Positions 1 to 11,228 are shown, numbered from the stretch's first letter. The stretch: 64,000 nucleotides of DNA from Shinisaurus crocodilurus (GCA_021292165.1 CM037876.1:285980521-286044520); one strand, 5' to 3'. A program made the numbers and translations. The notes: generated by a model not told the origin, from the letters alone.

Positions 1-41
1 GAAACGTGGGTTATCGTGTTGCCTGAACCCAGGTGAGATAC
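1..41 (+). repeat. Fragment of unclassified repeat K
   Basis: The stretch with GTGGGTTATCGTGTTG and CTGAACCCAG is nearly identical to 55086-55122, which lies inside a longer copy of the same repeat. Its left end is cut by the window. Confidence 0.7.
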
Positions 42-864
42 TGGTTCAAATGTACCTTCAATTTAAAAATAATTATTTTCCACTTTCTAGCTGATATTAA
101 CATTATTCACAGATGGGCACAAATAGTGCAAGAGGAGCTCAAAAGTGGTTTTAGTTTCATACATGAAAAAATGCCCTTCATATTTGCTTATGAGCCTGAG
201 GAATATTGTAATAGACCTTTCGTGACAAACGGTTCATCCAGTTTTCTCCCTGTTTCCCAATTACCACTCCCATTTATCCATACCATGTTATATTCTTGCT
301 TTAGAACTGTCCACTTTTGCTTCAACTTGTGGGCATGCTTGGCAATTCCAGCAGGTGTTTTCTAAAACAGGGAACATTGAGCTTTTGGTGAACTGTGGGG
401 ACTGGTTTTACCCTAACTGTAATTGTTCTACTCATCTACAGAATGCACAGTTCCATTATATTAAAGCCTGCCACTGCACTATAGATGTACAGTAGTATTC
501 ACTGCCCCCTTTCAGTGTGAATTGGGATTTGTGTGGGAGGAGAGATCCTTGTACTAGGATAGAGGTTTTGAGTGAGCGGGCAGGGAATAGAACAGAATGG
601 ACTACTGTGAATCTATCCCGATAAATATGGACACAAGCTGGTAGCAAAGAACTTGTGGCAATACAAAACAAACAGATTGATGTTTGTTTCTTTTTAATGT
701 TAGCTTATTTGCTAAAAGTCCTCTCCAAATGAAACCATGTAAACATCATTTTTGTCATTTCTCCCCCACAACACTCCAAAAGTAACCATTCCAGAGTGAG
801 CCTATGCATCATTCTCTGATTTCATGAGAACAGTCCCTAAATATTTTTTCTTGTTTCTCATCAG
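42..864. other. RIN3: RIN3 intron, 3' part
   Basis: AT-rich sequence with no open frame of interest and no repeat that I recognise. It ends in the pyrimidine-rich acceptor of the exon at 865. Confidence 0.6.
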
Positions 865-937
865 TTCTAAACCTGGAAGGATCTCTTCTCGTGTTTGAAG
901 ACATCTTCAAACTGGTTGCATTCTACTGTGTCAGTAG
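865..937 (+). CDS. RIN3: RIN3 exon: end of SH2 domain
   Basis: This 73-nt exon has a pyrimidine-rich acceptor ending in TCAG at 861-864 and a GTAAGT donor at 938. The exon starts with the last two bases of a codon and then encodes LEGSLLVFEDIFKLVAFYCV, the C-terminal strand and helix of a RIN-type SH2 domain, which ends in a characteristic FYCVSRD motif. The last two bases plus the first base of the next exon make the Arg of SRD. SH2 domains bind phosphotyrosine; the FLVR-type pocket would lie in an upstream exon outside the window. The exon is too short to appear as a convincing open frame by itself; it was found from the motif and splice sites. Confidence 0.93.
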
Positions 938-1519
938 GTAAGTTGAATTTATGTTTTCCAGTAATGGAGAGCTCCATCCCTCCTCCACCATGCTGCTCAC
1001 TCACCTGCACAGAATCCCTTGTCACCTATGGCAACCAGGCTGGCTGCTTAGATACAGAGCTGGTATCAGTTCACATAGAGTAGTAAGGTGGATGGAATTA
1101 TAGGACAACGTAGCCCATAAAAGTGTAACTCTTAGGCATGGCTGGCCCACATTGCTTTGTGGCTTGAGGCAAAGTACAAGATGGCACCCCTCCCATTCCT
1201 TTTACAAAATGTACAAGTAGTTGGTTGTACCTAGTAGTTGGATCTTTCTTCAACACTGGCAATGGCGCACCATCTTCCACTACACCTGAAGGCAGCAGGG
1301 CTAGCTTAGGAGGCACAAAGCAGGCCACGAGGCCCACAGCAATCCCTTCCAACTCCTCGCTGCCACCTCCCAGCATCTGCCGCCTGAGGAGACAGCCTCA
1401 TTCTGCCTAATGGTAGGGCCAGCCCTGCTCTTAGGCCTAGTCTACACAGCAGAATGTGGTTGGAGGGTGCTTAAGTGGTAGAATGCCACTTCAGGCTGCA
1501 GATGGGGGATCACATTTAT

Positions 1520-1580
1520 GAATGCCTTGAACCTTCTGCATACAACGCATGTGCTCTATAACTGAGCTATTACTCTTTCC
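1520..1580 (-). repeat. Head fragment of tRNA-derived SINE
   Basis: On the minus strand this reads as the B-box end of a tRNA-like SINE (AGCTCAGTTATAGAGCACAT type). It resembles the heads of the copies at 1661-1853 and 35674-35876. Confidence 0.55.
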
Positions 1581-1660
1581 CAAGATAGAAGATTCATGTC
1601 CCATTGTCAATTCATGCCCTAATAAGTGGAGAAGTAGATGTGTCAAGATCCTTATTTGGG

Positions 1661-1853
1661 GAACATAGAAAGCTGCCTTATGTCTGTTGGTCCATCTAGT
1701 TCAGTATCGTCAACTACACTGACTAGCAGATGCAGTGGCTCTCCAGGGTTTCAGAGAGGGGTCTTTCCCAGCCCTACCTGGAGATGCTGGGGATTGAACT
1801 GGAGACCTTCTGTGTGCAAAGCAGGAGCTCTACTGAGCTATGGCCCCTCTCCT
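1661..1853 (-). repeat. tRNA-Ala-like SINE
   Basis: On the minus strand the head reads GGGGCCATAGCTCAGTAGAG, with a box-B-like GGTCTCCAGTTCAATCCCCA, then a body ending in TAAGGCAGCTTTCTATGTTC. It is the same family as the + copy at 35674-35876. Confidence 0.8.
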
Positions 1854-2428
1854 ATGAAATAACACCTGTAGTTCAGCAGGTGGCTTGGGTTGTTTCATGA
1901 AAATTACCTGACTGAAGTCATTTGATAGAGTCCTTTAAGGATAATAATTTCCCATTTACTTAAAAACTGCCACTACATTTTGCAAAAACACACCAAAGAA
2001 CCCGCTCCTAAACCAAACCAGAAAACGGGCACTCCCTTCTCTACATAAATATGAAAAGGCAAGTGATGGCACAAAGGCAAGTGATGGCATAATGCTTCCC
2101 AGAACCCATGGCTGCTGCCACGCTCTGCTTTCTTTCCACATATTCCTGGGAGCAGTGTTAAAGATGTATTCTATGATGTCATCTCCCTTAGATTTTCCTT
2201 GCCTCCACTGTACTGTACTGGCTGCTGCTTGCAAGGGGTGGGGAAACTCTGAGCACAATAACTTCACTTCCCAAGTCTTCTTCACTAAACATGAATGGGG
2301 AGATATGAGGACATGATGTAGTGTGGCCACGGGTTCTTCATAACATGTCGTTTGGATATTGTACTTCTAAACTGCTCACTGAAGAAATTCCAGTAGGGTT
2401 CAGAGGCCCTGGTTTTAAAGATTGTGTA

Positions 2429-2593
2429 GGGGCTTCTCTACACGAGACATTTATTTTGCGCTCGTGATTCTTTACTCACGGTAGTTTGCAAGGGCTTTAC
2501 ACAATGTCGTCATCCTCCAGGGCCTCTCCCGTGCTTTCCAAGCATTTCCCCACTGTTTTTTAGAACAAGGAGATAATGAGTTATTATTTAGCT
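2429..2593 (+). mobile_element. Half copy of MITE family H
   Basis: GGGGCTTCTCTACACGAGAC at the left end, followed by about 150 bp of similarity to the full copy at 39099-39432. The right end is missing. Confidence 0.6.
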
Positions 2594-2600
2594 ATCACAC

Positions 2601-2730
2601 TTAGCGTGCAATCCTATGCAAGTTTAGACAAAGAAAAGACCTACAACTCCCAGCATGCCCCAGCCGGCATAGCTGGGAGTTGTAGGCCTTTTCTCTGTCT
2701 AAACTTGCACAGGATTGAGCCTTAAAACAA
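2601..2730. mobile_element. Palindromic TTAA-target MITE (family E)
   Basis: The arms GTGCAATCCTATGCAAGTTT and AAACTTGCACAGGATTGAGC flank an inner CTACAACTCCCAGCATGCCC / GCTGGGAGTTGTAG hairpin. TTA lies at the left edge and TTAA at the right edge, which fits a piggyBac-type target. Confidence 0.7.
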
Positions 2731-2979
2731 GCATGGGTGTACCCGCAATTACGCCATACCTCAGCACCACCTTGTGGTTGTGTAATAGAACATATAGGAA
2801 GGCAGAGAAAGAAAACCCCTGGGGGGAAAAACCCACGTGTAAAGTACGTTCTCTTACTCCCACAAAGAAAATGGAAGCAGCAGCCTTGGTAAAGCGCCGG
2901 GTTAAACATGTCATGTAGAGATGCCCAGAGACATAAAGGATATCTTTTACTTTGGACACCAATACCGTAGAACAGGCTG

Positions 2980-3110
2980 CCCGAGCCTGGCACTCTGCAG
3001 ATGTGTTGGCCTGCAACCCCCCTCATTCCCATGATCCAGCATGGCCATGATGGGAATGATGGGAGTTGTAGCCCGACACATCTGGACATCACCAGGTTGA
3101 GGGGAGGCTG
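2980..3110. mobile_element. Degenerate palindromic hAT MITE (family A)
   Basis: Internal arms TGCAGATGTGTTGG... and ...CCGACACATCTGGA surround a CATGATCCAGCATGGCCATG centre and end with CACCAGGTTGAGGGGAGGCTG. It is diverged from the family A consensus in this window. Confidence 0.65.
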
Positions 3111-3246
3111 CCCTTGAATGTCCTTTTCAACTGGTTTTTTGGTTTAGAAAATTTATTTTCTATATACACTCAGTAAAAGGGAGAAGCAAATTTATTTATG
3201 GATTAAAAAGAAAATTAAAACTTTGCAAGATATTAAACAACTAGTG

Positions 3247-3541
3247 CAGCTTTCTCCAATTTGGTGCCCTCCGGATGGTTGGACTTCACTTCCCATCAGC
3301 CCCAGCCAGCATGGCCAATAGTCAGGAATTCTGCGGAGCTGTAGTCAAAAGCATCTCATAGATCATAGAGTTAGAAGGGGCCTACAAGGCCATCGAGTCC
3401 AACCCCCTGTTCAATGCAGGAGAGGTCTCCCATCCAAGTAATAACGAGGCTTGACCCGGCTTAGCTTTCCACGCTCAGACAAGCTGAGCCAGTGTAAGCC
3501 ACAGGCCTGACTGGAGGGCACCAGGTTGGGGAAGGCTGATC
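3247..3541. mobile_element. hAT MITE (family A) split by a 5S-derived SINE
   Basis: The left part, 3247-3356, runs from the CTTTCTCCAATTTGGTGCCC end through the palindrome centre to GTAGTCAAAAGCATCT. The right end GGAGGGCACCAGGTTGGGGA at 3513-3540 resumes exactly where the arm should continue. The 155 bp between them is a foreign SINE. Confidence 0.8.
3357..3511 (-). repeat. 5S rRNA-derived SINE with CR1-like tail
   Basis: On the minus strand, 3510 to 3424 reads as degenerate 5S rRNA: GCTTGTCTGAGCGTGGAAAG, CTAAGCCGGGTCAAGCC and TACTTGGATGGGAGACCT match the internal pol III control region. It continues into GGGGGTTGGACTCGATGGCC and ends CTAACTCTATGATCTATGAG, a CR1-type 3' end. A second copy lies at 54048-54212. 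Confidence 0.8.
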
Positions 3542-4139
3542 TATTGAAATCAAGTATTCTGACTTGCTTCTGCAAACTCGTGTGGTGAGTAAAATTGCCT
3601 TTGAATGAGAACACTTCCTAAGAAAACTGTGGCAAGGGTTTTGGTTAACATAAGACAGATGCAAGCTAAGCAGAAGGGCGGTGGTGGGAGGCCTTCGTGA
3701 GTTCTCTCCTAGCCATTCTGGGCTCTGCCAAGGCAGGCGGTTTGCTCAACACTCGTGGCAGTCATGTGAAGAAGAAAAAAAGACTTCCTGCAGTGTAAAG
3801 AAGCTACAGCCAAGCTCTATTAATGGAGAATGGCTAACCGCAACTTGCCTGTTCCAAGCTGTTTTTAAAAGGATTATATCTGACCTTAGCTTGGAAATGA
3901 AGAGAGTCAGGTGACATCAGTGGCTCTGTTTTGACTGTGTGACCCTTTGCAATAGTCAAAATCTAACCCAGTGTCCCATATCCCTTGAAAAGTCATGCAC
4001 GTACATACCTAGCCTAATGCTTCCCTTCCAATATTGTGGGAGAGGCACTCTGCACATAGTTAGAGATCTTCTCATTTTTATTTATTATTTCCTTTCCCTC
4101 CCACCCTTCCTCCAGGTAGTTCCCTCCCTTCCTCCAGAT

Positions 4140-4312
4140 AGCTCAGTGTGATGCCCCCCCTTCCCAATTTTATCCTCACAACAGCCCTGTGAGGTAGGTC
4201 AGGCTGCGAGAGAGAGTGAGTGGCCCAAGGTCACCCAGTGAGCTCCATGGCTAAGCAGTGATTTGAACCAAGGTCTCCTGAGTCAGCACTCTAGCTACTA
4301 TGCCACACTAAC
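4140..4312 (-). repeat. tRNA-derived SINE, MIR-like body
   Basis: ATTTTATCCTCACAACAGCC, GGCCCAAGGTCACCCAGTGA and a tRNA-like head (GGTTCAAATCACTG on the minus strand, near CTAGCTACTATGCCACACT). The same family occurs at 7447, 12510, 33355, 43268 and 57012. Confidence 0.75.
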
Positions 4313-4699
4313 ATCATGATATGGTATTGTATGTTCCAGTGTTTTAGCCTTGCTATGTGAAAACATATTCTGAGTTCTGGTGAGACCTAACTCCTATTGA
4401 AACCTGAATCAGTGATCAGTTTACTTGTATTCTACCTTTTCTCTGTGGTGTACATGAGAGGAATGTTGTTGTAACCTCACAGCAACCTTGTTAGGTGGGT
4501 TAAACTTCAAATACATGACTGGCTCATGGTCCCTCAAAGAGCTCCATGCCTGAGTGGGGTTTTACTTTCTTCCCCCCCCGCCTTTCCTTGCTCCAGGTCC
4601 ATCATATCATCCACCTATTAATATTAACTTTCAAATGTTTCAGATCAGGTATAGACTTCCTTGGAAGTGTATTCCATTGAAACCATTGTGGTGTTCTTA

Positions 4700-4704
<5 letters not shown>

Positions 4705-4739
<35 letters not shown>
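4705..4739. repeat. (GT)n microsatellite
   Basis: About 17 GT units in a row. Confidence 0.98.
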
Positions 4740-4918
4740 TGTTTATAGGCTGCCCAATATCAGAAGTTCTATAGGTGACTTACAATGAAGAGCAAGTATT
4801 TCCAAGTGCTGGGTTTAAGACAAGAGAGAAAATAGGGTCAAACAATCTGAAAAACAAAGCCTCTCTTTTCTGATGAGCCACATGTAGCTGTATTTATTTT
4901 TTCTTTTTCGCTCCCTAG

Positions 4919-5010
4919 AGATTTGCTTCCCTTCATGCTAAGACTGCCACAAGCAATATTGGAAGCCAATAGTGTTACAGACCTAGAAATCATCTCTAGT
5001 CTGGGGATAG
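4919..5010 (+). CDS. RIN3: RIN3 exon: SH2 to linker
   Basis: This 92-nt exon has acceptor CTCCCTAG at 4911-4918 and donor GTAAGT at 5011. It completes the Arg of SRD and then encodes DLLPFMLRLPQAILEANSVT followed by DLEIISSLGIG. The LPF...LRLPQAI stretch is the typical exit of the SH2 domain in RIN proteins, and the acidic DLE...LG segment leads into the linker. The exon ends with one base of a Gly codon that is completed by the next exon. The phase match on both sides supports these exact boundaries over the alternative AG two bases downstream. Confidence 0.93.
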
Positions 5011-6018
5011 GTAAGTTGTGTTAGAAACATCTTCTTAAAAGACCCATGGCAACTTTACTTCTTATTTAAAGACAAGAATTGCTAACTAGTAGTATTGTTT
5101 TCTGCCAGCATAAATACGTTCCTGGCTGCCCCTGCAAATCCACCATCTTTCCCCCGCTGCAGACACAAGCAGGAGTCCCCGACGGCTCCAGTTTGCGCTG
5201 CAGCATGGGTGGCTGTGGTGGGAAAGGGGAAGTGGTCCAGGTGTGGTAAGGGGGAGGCGCGCACCGGCGGGAGGCCAATCTGGCTGCACTCGTGCAGCTT
5301 TCCACCGGCACGCTTCAAAGTTTTCCTTACAGTCCGTGCCACAGCCACTTAAAGGGAGCCACGGCCCAGGGTCAGCCTCTCTCCACTCACCGGCCGCTGG
5401 GGATTTGCCCAACCCACCCTCCCCTTGAACATGGGTTCATTGCTGTGGACGACAGTCAGCCGCTGGTTGACGGGGCTGGGAAGGAATTTTACCTGGCAAG
5501 GCTGATTGGCCTGCCTCACAGGGTTTTCGCCTTCCCCACAGCAATGCAAGTTGGTTGGAAGTTAATGGCCAATCAGAATTGTCACAACTTTCAGGGCAGA
5601 TGACATTGGGCTGGATCCAAGTCAAAGGGGAAGTGGGTACATACCCCCTCCCTAACAAGAATGGGGTAGGTTCCTGGGGGTGGGGCCACTGGGCTGCAGC
5701 GCACCTCTGAGGCTGTATGCCAGTGGAACTCCTAGGGGAGCAGGGGAGCATGCAAACGGTACATGCTGTGGCAGGATCTACCCATGCTCTGGTGAACTCC
5801 CCCCCTCTGCTAAAGGGCCACCTGGTAAGCGGGCTGGGGTGCGGATCGGTCAGCAGGTGGGCTGGACGATCAAGGGACCCTGCAATATGCCATGTCAAAC
5901 CCTAATGTAACCAAAAAAGTTGTGGCCAAGTTAAAACTCAACATTGTCTCTGCATATTGTATGGTTGACTTTCCTTGAACGACTACCCAACGAAGTTCTG
6001 GGGCTCAGGCTCACAGGA

Positions 6019-6057
6019 CAAAAAAAATAAATAAAAAAAAATAAAAAATAAAAAAGC
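6019..6057. repeat. A-rich low-complexity tract
   Basis: Runs of A with interspersed AAATA units. Confidence 0.95.
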
Positions 6058-7446
6058 ACAAACTTGCATGTGCTAATTTACATTTGCTCTAAAGTCTGTA
6101 AAGGACCCTGTCTCCTAAAGACATCCCTATTTGTAAAAAGGGATGTGTAGACTGGGAGAGGAGGGCATTTAATTTCAGAAAAAAAGCTCAGGCAGAAAGG
6201 TTTGGGGGGGCAGCAGGAGGTGAAGCCCATGTGGGCAAAAAGCCAGCTAATCCAAGGGGATCAGATGCAACAGAGATCATCAGGGCCCCTCTACCTTTAT
6301 TTCAGCAAGTTCACATGGACAGCAGGGTGGTGGGGCAGAGGGCCTCCCAGAGGCTCCAGGCTCCAGCCCTAGTGGGCTACCCCCTAACACCGCCTCTGAC
6401 CCTAATAAGGGAGAGCAGCAGAGGGCTTGAAGTTGCCCACCAACACTTAGCACCTGGACAGCAGACTGAGCAGGCACACAGGTCACCTGGTCATTGTCTT
6501 CCCCTCTATGGTGGCATGTCTTGTGTTTCTGTTTGCATTGCAGTCATTATTTCTAAATTTGTCTCGATAATATCAATGAGCACATGCAAATTCCACACAA
6601 ATCTGTGTCCCCTTTTGTCCTCTTTTTTCTTTTTTTGGTGATGAGTAAGTGGCCACTCTAGGCCAGCGTTATGCATGTGCCTTTGTTTGCTACAATGCTG
6701 GCCTCCCTTAGCAAATGGATGTCATGTCACTAGCAGGTGGAGAAGCCCAAATTTTAGATATTTCAAGTGCTTGCTTCTTCAGTTTGTTGATTTCTTTAAG
6801 GACATTGTATGCCACTTTTCTTCCTGTGATCCCAAAGCAGGGTACAAACCTGTTCATAGAAACAATAAAATATCAACAGTAAAATAACCTAAGACCCAAA
6901 CAACAAAAATTAAAAAGAACATGAAGAAAGAAAATTGGGGGGGGGAAGGGGGGTAACTCTCCAAAGCACAACAAAACTATCTTATTTGTGGAACAGCACC
7001 CAAGAGGAATATAACTGAAGAGCCCTTGGAAGGACATTCCCAAGCTCCAGGGCTACAACCAAGGTGGCTTCTTTTGGCAGCCAATATATTTTTTTAAGTT
7101 TTAAATTTTATTTCTATATAAAACAAACACATAATATCAAACATATAACAATTAACAAAACAAATAGACCTCCGATTTTCTTCTACAGCAAATATAGGTA
7201 ACAATATTTTTTCTTACTCGATAATCAGAATGAGAAATCTTTCTTCCCATTGTCCCAAATTCACTTATTATTCCATAAATCCACAAACAAATCATTATTT
7301 TCCAGTCTCTGCAAAAAGTCAATTAGAGGTTTCCACTCAATAATAAATGTGGATGTTGTCCTTTCTCTGATTAATGATGTGAGTTTGGCCATCTCTGCCA
7401 GCTCCAGCATCTTGACCAATGACATCCAATATTTTTTTCTTTAAAA

Positions 7447-7689
7447 TTATTTATTTATTTATCTATTATATTTATATCCTGCCTTATTTCCTGCAAGGAA
7501 CCCAAGGCGGCTTACAGAATCCTCCTCCTCTCTATTTTATCCTCACAACAACCTTGTGAGGTAGGTTAGGCTGAGAGTCAGTGACTGGCCCAAAGTTACC
7601 CAGTGAGCTTCATGGTCGAGTGGGGACTAGAACCTAGATCCCCCGAGTCCCAGTCCAACACTCTCACCACTATACCACACTGGCTCTCC
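7447..7689 (-). repeat. tRNA-derived SINE, MIR-like body, near full length
   Basis: On the minus strand a tRNA-like head (GAGAGCCAGTGTGGTATAGT) leads to a MIR-like body (GGGCCAGTCACTGACTCTCA, TTGTTGTGAGGATAAAATAG) and a tail (AAGCCGCCTTGGGTTCCTTG) ending in an AAATA simple repeat. Confidence 0.8.
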
Positions 7690-7889
7690 CAACTTATAGC
7701 ATCTGAATAAGTGGGATTTGAAGCAAGGCCTCACTCACTGATCTTCATTGGCTCCCTTTAGTTTTAAACAGGATTGGTGTCATGTAGTTGGGCACAAGAT
7801 ATGTGTTGGAAGTCCCTGGTTCAAATTTCAACGGAGCCGTGACGTTCAGGCAGACTGAGCACAACCTTTTGGATTTATCCCCTCATCTG

Positions 7890-8068
7890 TAATGGGAGTT
7901 GTAGTCCAATACATCTGGAGGGGCCCCAATCTGGGTCAGCTCTACACAGACTGGAAGCAGCTCTCCAGGGTTTCAGGCAGAATTCTTTTCCAACCCTAGA
8001 TGCCAGAGACTGTACCTGAGACTTTCTGCATGCAAAGCAGGTGCTCAGCGTCTGAGCAATGGTCCTTT
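7890..8068 (-). repeat. tRNA-Ala-like SINE beside a family A fragment
   Basis: 7926-8068 is the minus-strand SINE (head near AGCACCTGCTTTGCATGCAG, body with CTCCAGGG). Its tail abuts a short ATGGGAGTTGTAGTCCAATA fragment of a family A palindrome. Confidence 0.7.
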
Positions 8069-8751
8069 CCAAGTTTTCCTTTAAGAAAAAGTCAAACTAA
8101 AAGAATAGATATACTGAATTGTGTTTCATGCTGCTGCTTCAGCAAAACCTAATCAACTGGAAGATGGTGGTACACAGAGTGCCTAAGTGTCCTTTTCCAG
8201 AAGGAAAGATTTCATAATTTACAATGCCTATTTATCGTCAGTTTCCACTTCCTCCAGAATCATGCATTTTCTTTAGGAGGAGGAATTCCCCGTCTTGTAG
8301 TGACACTTCCAAAGTATATACACACGGTTCTAGAGACAATTCTTGTTCCCACCTCCCTCTGCAGTAGCATTTGTATTATTCTCTTTTATATTAAAACACC
8401 ATGGCTAGATCATTTGTTATTTCTTTATGTCGGCTTGAGGATTGGACTAAGTCTGCTTGTACCTGGTGCCTAGACTTTGACAGGGGAAAATACCATATTG
8501 ATCCTTTTCAATAAAGCCTCTTTTGTGGGACCCGATAAGTAGCAGAGTATATGAATTACTAAACAGGGATCAACTAGGAAATAAATCAGAATGATCCGGA
8601 ATAGTAAAAGCTGTAGCATTAGCAAAGGGTTGTTTGGGTACTTGCATAAAAGGAGCCAGTAACAAATATATATCCTGCAATCAATACAGCACTACTGATC
8701 CTTTTAGATCTCCCAGTGGCTTGGATCCTGCTGAGCATGTGGTCTTAGCAG

Positions 8752-9830
8752 TGGGGTGGGGAGCCACAGGCCCAGGGCCAAATTTGACACTTCTGGGGGT
8801 CCAGTCCAGCTGCCCAAAGTTCCCTAGTTGGCCACACCCCCTTTGTCAGAACCTGACTTCCCAAAGCCAAAATACAAGTCTCAGTAAAACCTTTCACTGC
8901 AGTAATTCCAGTGATTAGCTATAAGCCTTTACAGTCCCAACAAAGATCCACAGATAACAGATTACAACTAGTTCCTGGAAAAAAACTCAATTCATGGGCA
9001 ACGCAACAAAAGACCCAATCAGCCCTGGGTTCAGAATAAATACAAGTAAGTTCACAATTCCAGTGAAACCAGGAAGCTTCCCAGGTTACCAAGGCATTGC
9101 TTCCAGCAAAGTCTACTGCCCATTGCTCTGGTTTAAATACAGGGGAGCGGCCCGCTAAAGATCACTATTGGACATTCGATCCTGGTGAGGAAACCTGGCT
9201 CTCGGATGGTTGCTGCGTCTCACTGGATGCTTATGTACTGCCATCTTTAGTTGATGGCATGGCACACCTTTGGGGGGACACACCCTGAAACCCCCTCTCC
9301 TGCAGAGTCCTCCTGCTGCTGCCCTGTTCCCATGGAAGATGTCCCTGGTTGAGAAGCACCGGCCTCCATCAAGGTCAGGTCTCCCAGCTGTGGAAGATAG
9401 ACTGTTTTAGCATCCTGTGTCTCACCCTCTCCCGGGTGGGAGGCCTAGTACAACTGAGTTCTCGGGCTTCTGGCTTCCCATGGCTGGGCCTGATTCTACA
9501 GCTTCCCCGTCTGACTCAGAATCAGTGTCACAGGCTATGGTCCTCCTGGACTGGGGCAAGGTCTTATACCCTTCCTCCAACTACCAATCATTTGGTGGTT
9601 TCTTGGAATTTGTCCAGATTTTTCCCCATTCTGAAAGGCTGGAATGCCTCCTTCAAGGCTTAGTTACTGGCAGTAAGAGCTTCAAGCTACAATATGCTGG
9701 TATTTTGTTATCTTTTGGGGCCCTGCCTTTTGCCTTTGGCCCCACCTACCACTGGAATGTGGCTACCAACATCTTCTCCGAAACTGAATTTGGCCCTCGA
9801 GCTGGAAGAGGTTCCCCACCCCACAAGGCA
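8752..9830. mobile_element. hAT-like MITE (family I) interrupted by an LTR-like insert
   Basis: 8752-8838 carries the GGGCCAAATTTGACA...AGTTGGCCACACCCCCTTT end. About 9565-9830 carries the other end (CCAATCATTTGGTGGTTTC, TTTGGCCCCACCTACCACTG, GGAAGAGGTTCCCCACCCC). Both parts match the uninterrupted copy at 26507-26850 in order. The roughly 700 bp between them is foreign. Confidence 0.65.
8839..9532 (-). mobile_element. Putative solo LTR inside the family I MITE
   Basis: Foreign to the host element. The right end CAGTGTCACA, read on the minus strand, gives TGTGACACTG, an LTR-like TG start. GCATTGCTTCCAGCA is shared with a similar block at 32320-32960. No clear target duplication was found, so the class is uncertain. 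Confidence 0.35.
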
Positions 9831-10200
9831 ACCATGGGGCTTAACTTGAATGCTGGTTCCTTTTATGAAGTGTCTGAGAGAGTAGTGATGTGAGGAGGGC
9901 ATTCTCCTCAGGAGTACATTCCTTCTGCAACTTTCTCTGTTCAACTCATGTAGGAGGCCATTGCTGGAAGTCATGCTTTGGAGTGAGGTGCCAACAGGAT
10001 GTGACACTTTTTCACCAACTCACATTCCGTAGTTGTCATTTAGGTGCCAGTGAAAGATGCATTTATTTGTGCAGGCTTTGGGGTATAGGCTTTTTGTTGT
10101 TGTTTTTATTGATACACTGTGATGCAAAAATACACACACAAACCCAGTAACAGAACAGAAGCTCTATTTTAGCTGATGCCATTTTGTTCTGTTACTAGGT

Positions 10201-10655
10201 TTAGGGCGCAATCCGATGGAGATGCCGGTAAGCCTCTGAACTCTGAGGATCGCAGGCATCCTAGGCGGGGAGAGATGATCGTGGAGGCGATTGTCGCCTC
10301 CGTGCTCCTCCCGCCCTGCAAATCAGCTAGATGGCCAATTTTGGCTGTCTAGCTTTGGATGGGGAGGAAAGGAAGCTGGAGTGCTGCCAGGATATGTCAT
10401 ATCCTGGCGGACCCCGTCTCCTCCCCTCCCCACCCCCTGGAATGCCCTCTTCACCCCTTCTCCGAGGTCGCTCTTACGACCTTGGAGAAGCAGCCAACGT
10501 GGTTCTTTCCACATTGGCTGTGAGGGGAGAGGGGGATTTGAGTGCGGATCCCCAGCTCCGAAGTCGGAGCTCTTTTCTGACCTCGGAGCTGGGAATGCGA
10601 ATGATCCTATGGCCCTCTAGATGCTGTCTAGGGGGCCATAGGATCACTTTGTTAG
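10201..10655. mobile_element. GC-rich TTAA-target element (family F)
   Basis: Starts TTAGGGCGCAATCC and ends CCATAGGATCACTTTGTTAG. Inside are several short perfect hairpins (AGGATATGTCATATCCT; AGCTCCGAAGTCGGAGCT). A second copy lies at 59000-59469 with the shared GCCAATTTTGG...GTCTAG segment. The termini resemble family E. Confidence 0.6.
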
Positions 10656-11087
10656 CTGCAAAATGCTTGCTGAAAATGAAGAAAAGTTTTGCAATCTCTT
10701 CTGAAACAAAGCAGAGATGTTGACTCTCGCACCTCCTTAGACAGAAGTTTCTAGAGCTTTGTATGCACAGCTTAGCTCCAACACCAAAGTATAATGTAAC
10801 AAACAAACTGCTGAAAAGGGCTGATATGACAGGCTTCAAGTACCAGCCACAATTGCCCCATTATTTCTTGTGAACAGGCAGCTTTTTAATAATACAAAGT
10901 TGCTTCCTGCAACTTTGACCCATATTCTTCCGTCCCAGTCATGCTTTGGACATTACGCTCCACCAGGTCATGTTTTCAAAATGCATGGATGCAAGCATCC
11001 AGAAATAGCCTGAAATCCATTTCAGAAGATCAGATGCAATGTCAGAAGGGAAGCAAAAGTAAATATCTTATTTTAGCAAGGCAGGAT

Positions 11088-11228
11088 CATAGAGTTGAAG
11101 GGACCTCAAAAGTCATCTAGTTCAACCCTTTACCAATGCATATAGACTGCTATGGCATCACTGATAGGTGGCCATCCAGCCTCTCTGCTTAAATTCTCTA
11201 AGAGAGTCCAGCACCTTCCAAGTAGGGA
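11088..11228 (-). repeat. CR1 LINE 3' end, first part
   Basis: GATCATAGAGTTGAAGGGAC and CATCTAGTTCAACCC are the reversed CR1 3' terminus. The element continues at 12108 after an 880-bp interruption. Confidence 0.75.

Larger units (their letters stand above)
938..4918. other. RIN3: RIN3 intron, repeat-rich
   Basis: This holds tRNA-type SINE pieces (1520-1580, 1661-1853, 4140-4312), palindromic elements (2601-2730, 2980-3110, 3247-3540) and a GT microsatellite (4705-4739). I found nothing coding between them. The stretch 1100-1440, with a 92-codon minus frame, and 1860-2420 and 3545-4130 show no recognisable content. Confidence 0.6.

Noticed and set aside
3424..3510. Possible 5S rRNA gene
   Set aside because: Only the internal part matches 5S, with many changes, and it is fused to a CR1-type tail. 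It is a SINE.
5086..5898. Several overlapping frames of 60-150 codons on both strands
   Set aside because: No family resemblance, no splice logic with RIN3, and part of the block is repeated inverted near 50.5 kb.
8507..8545. AATAAAGCCTCTTTTGTG resembling a retroviral poly(A) region
   Set aside because: No TG...CA borders, target duplication or TATA box could be found around it.
9417..9893. 158-codon + frame
   Set aside because: It spans the junction of an LTR-like block and a hAT MITE, so it cannot be a conserved gene.
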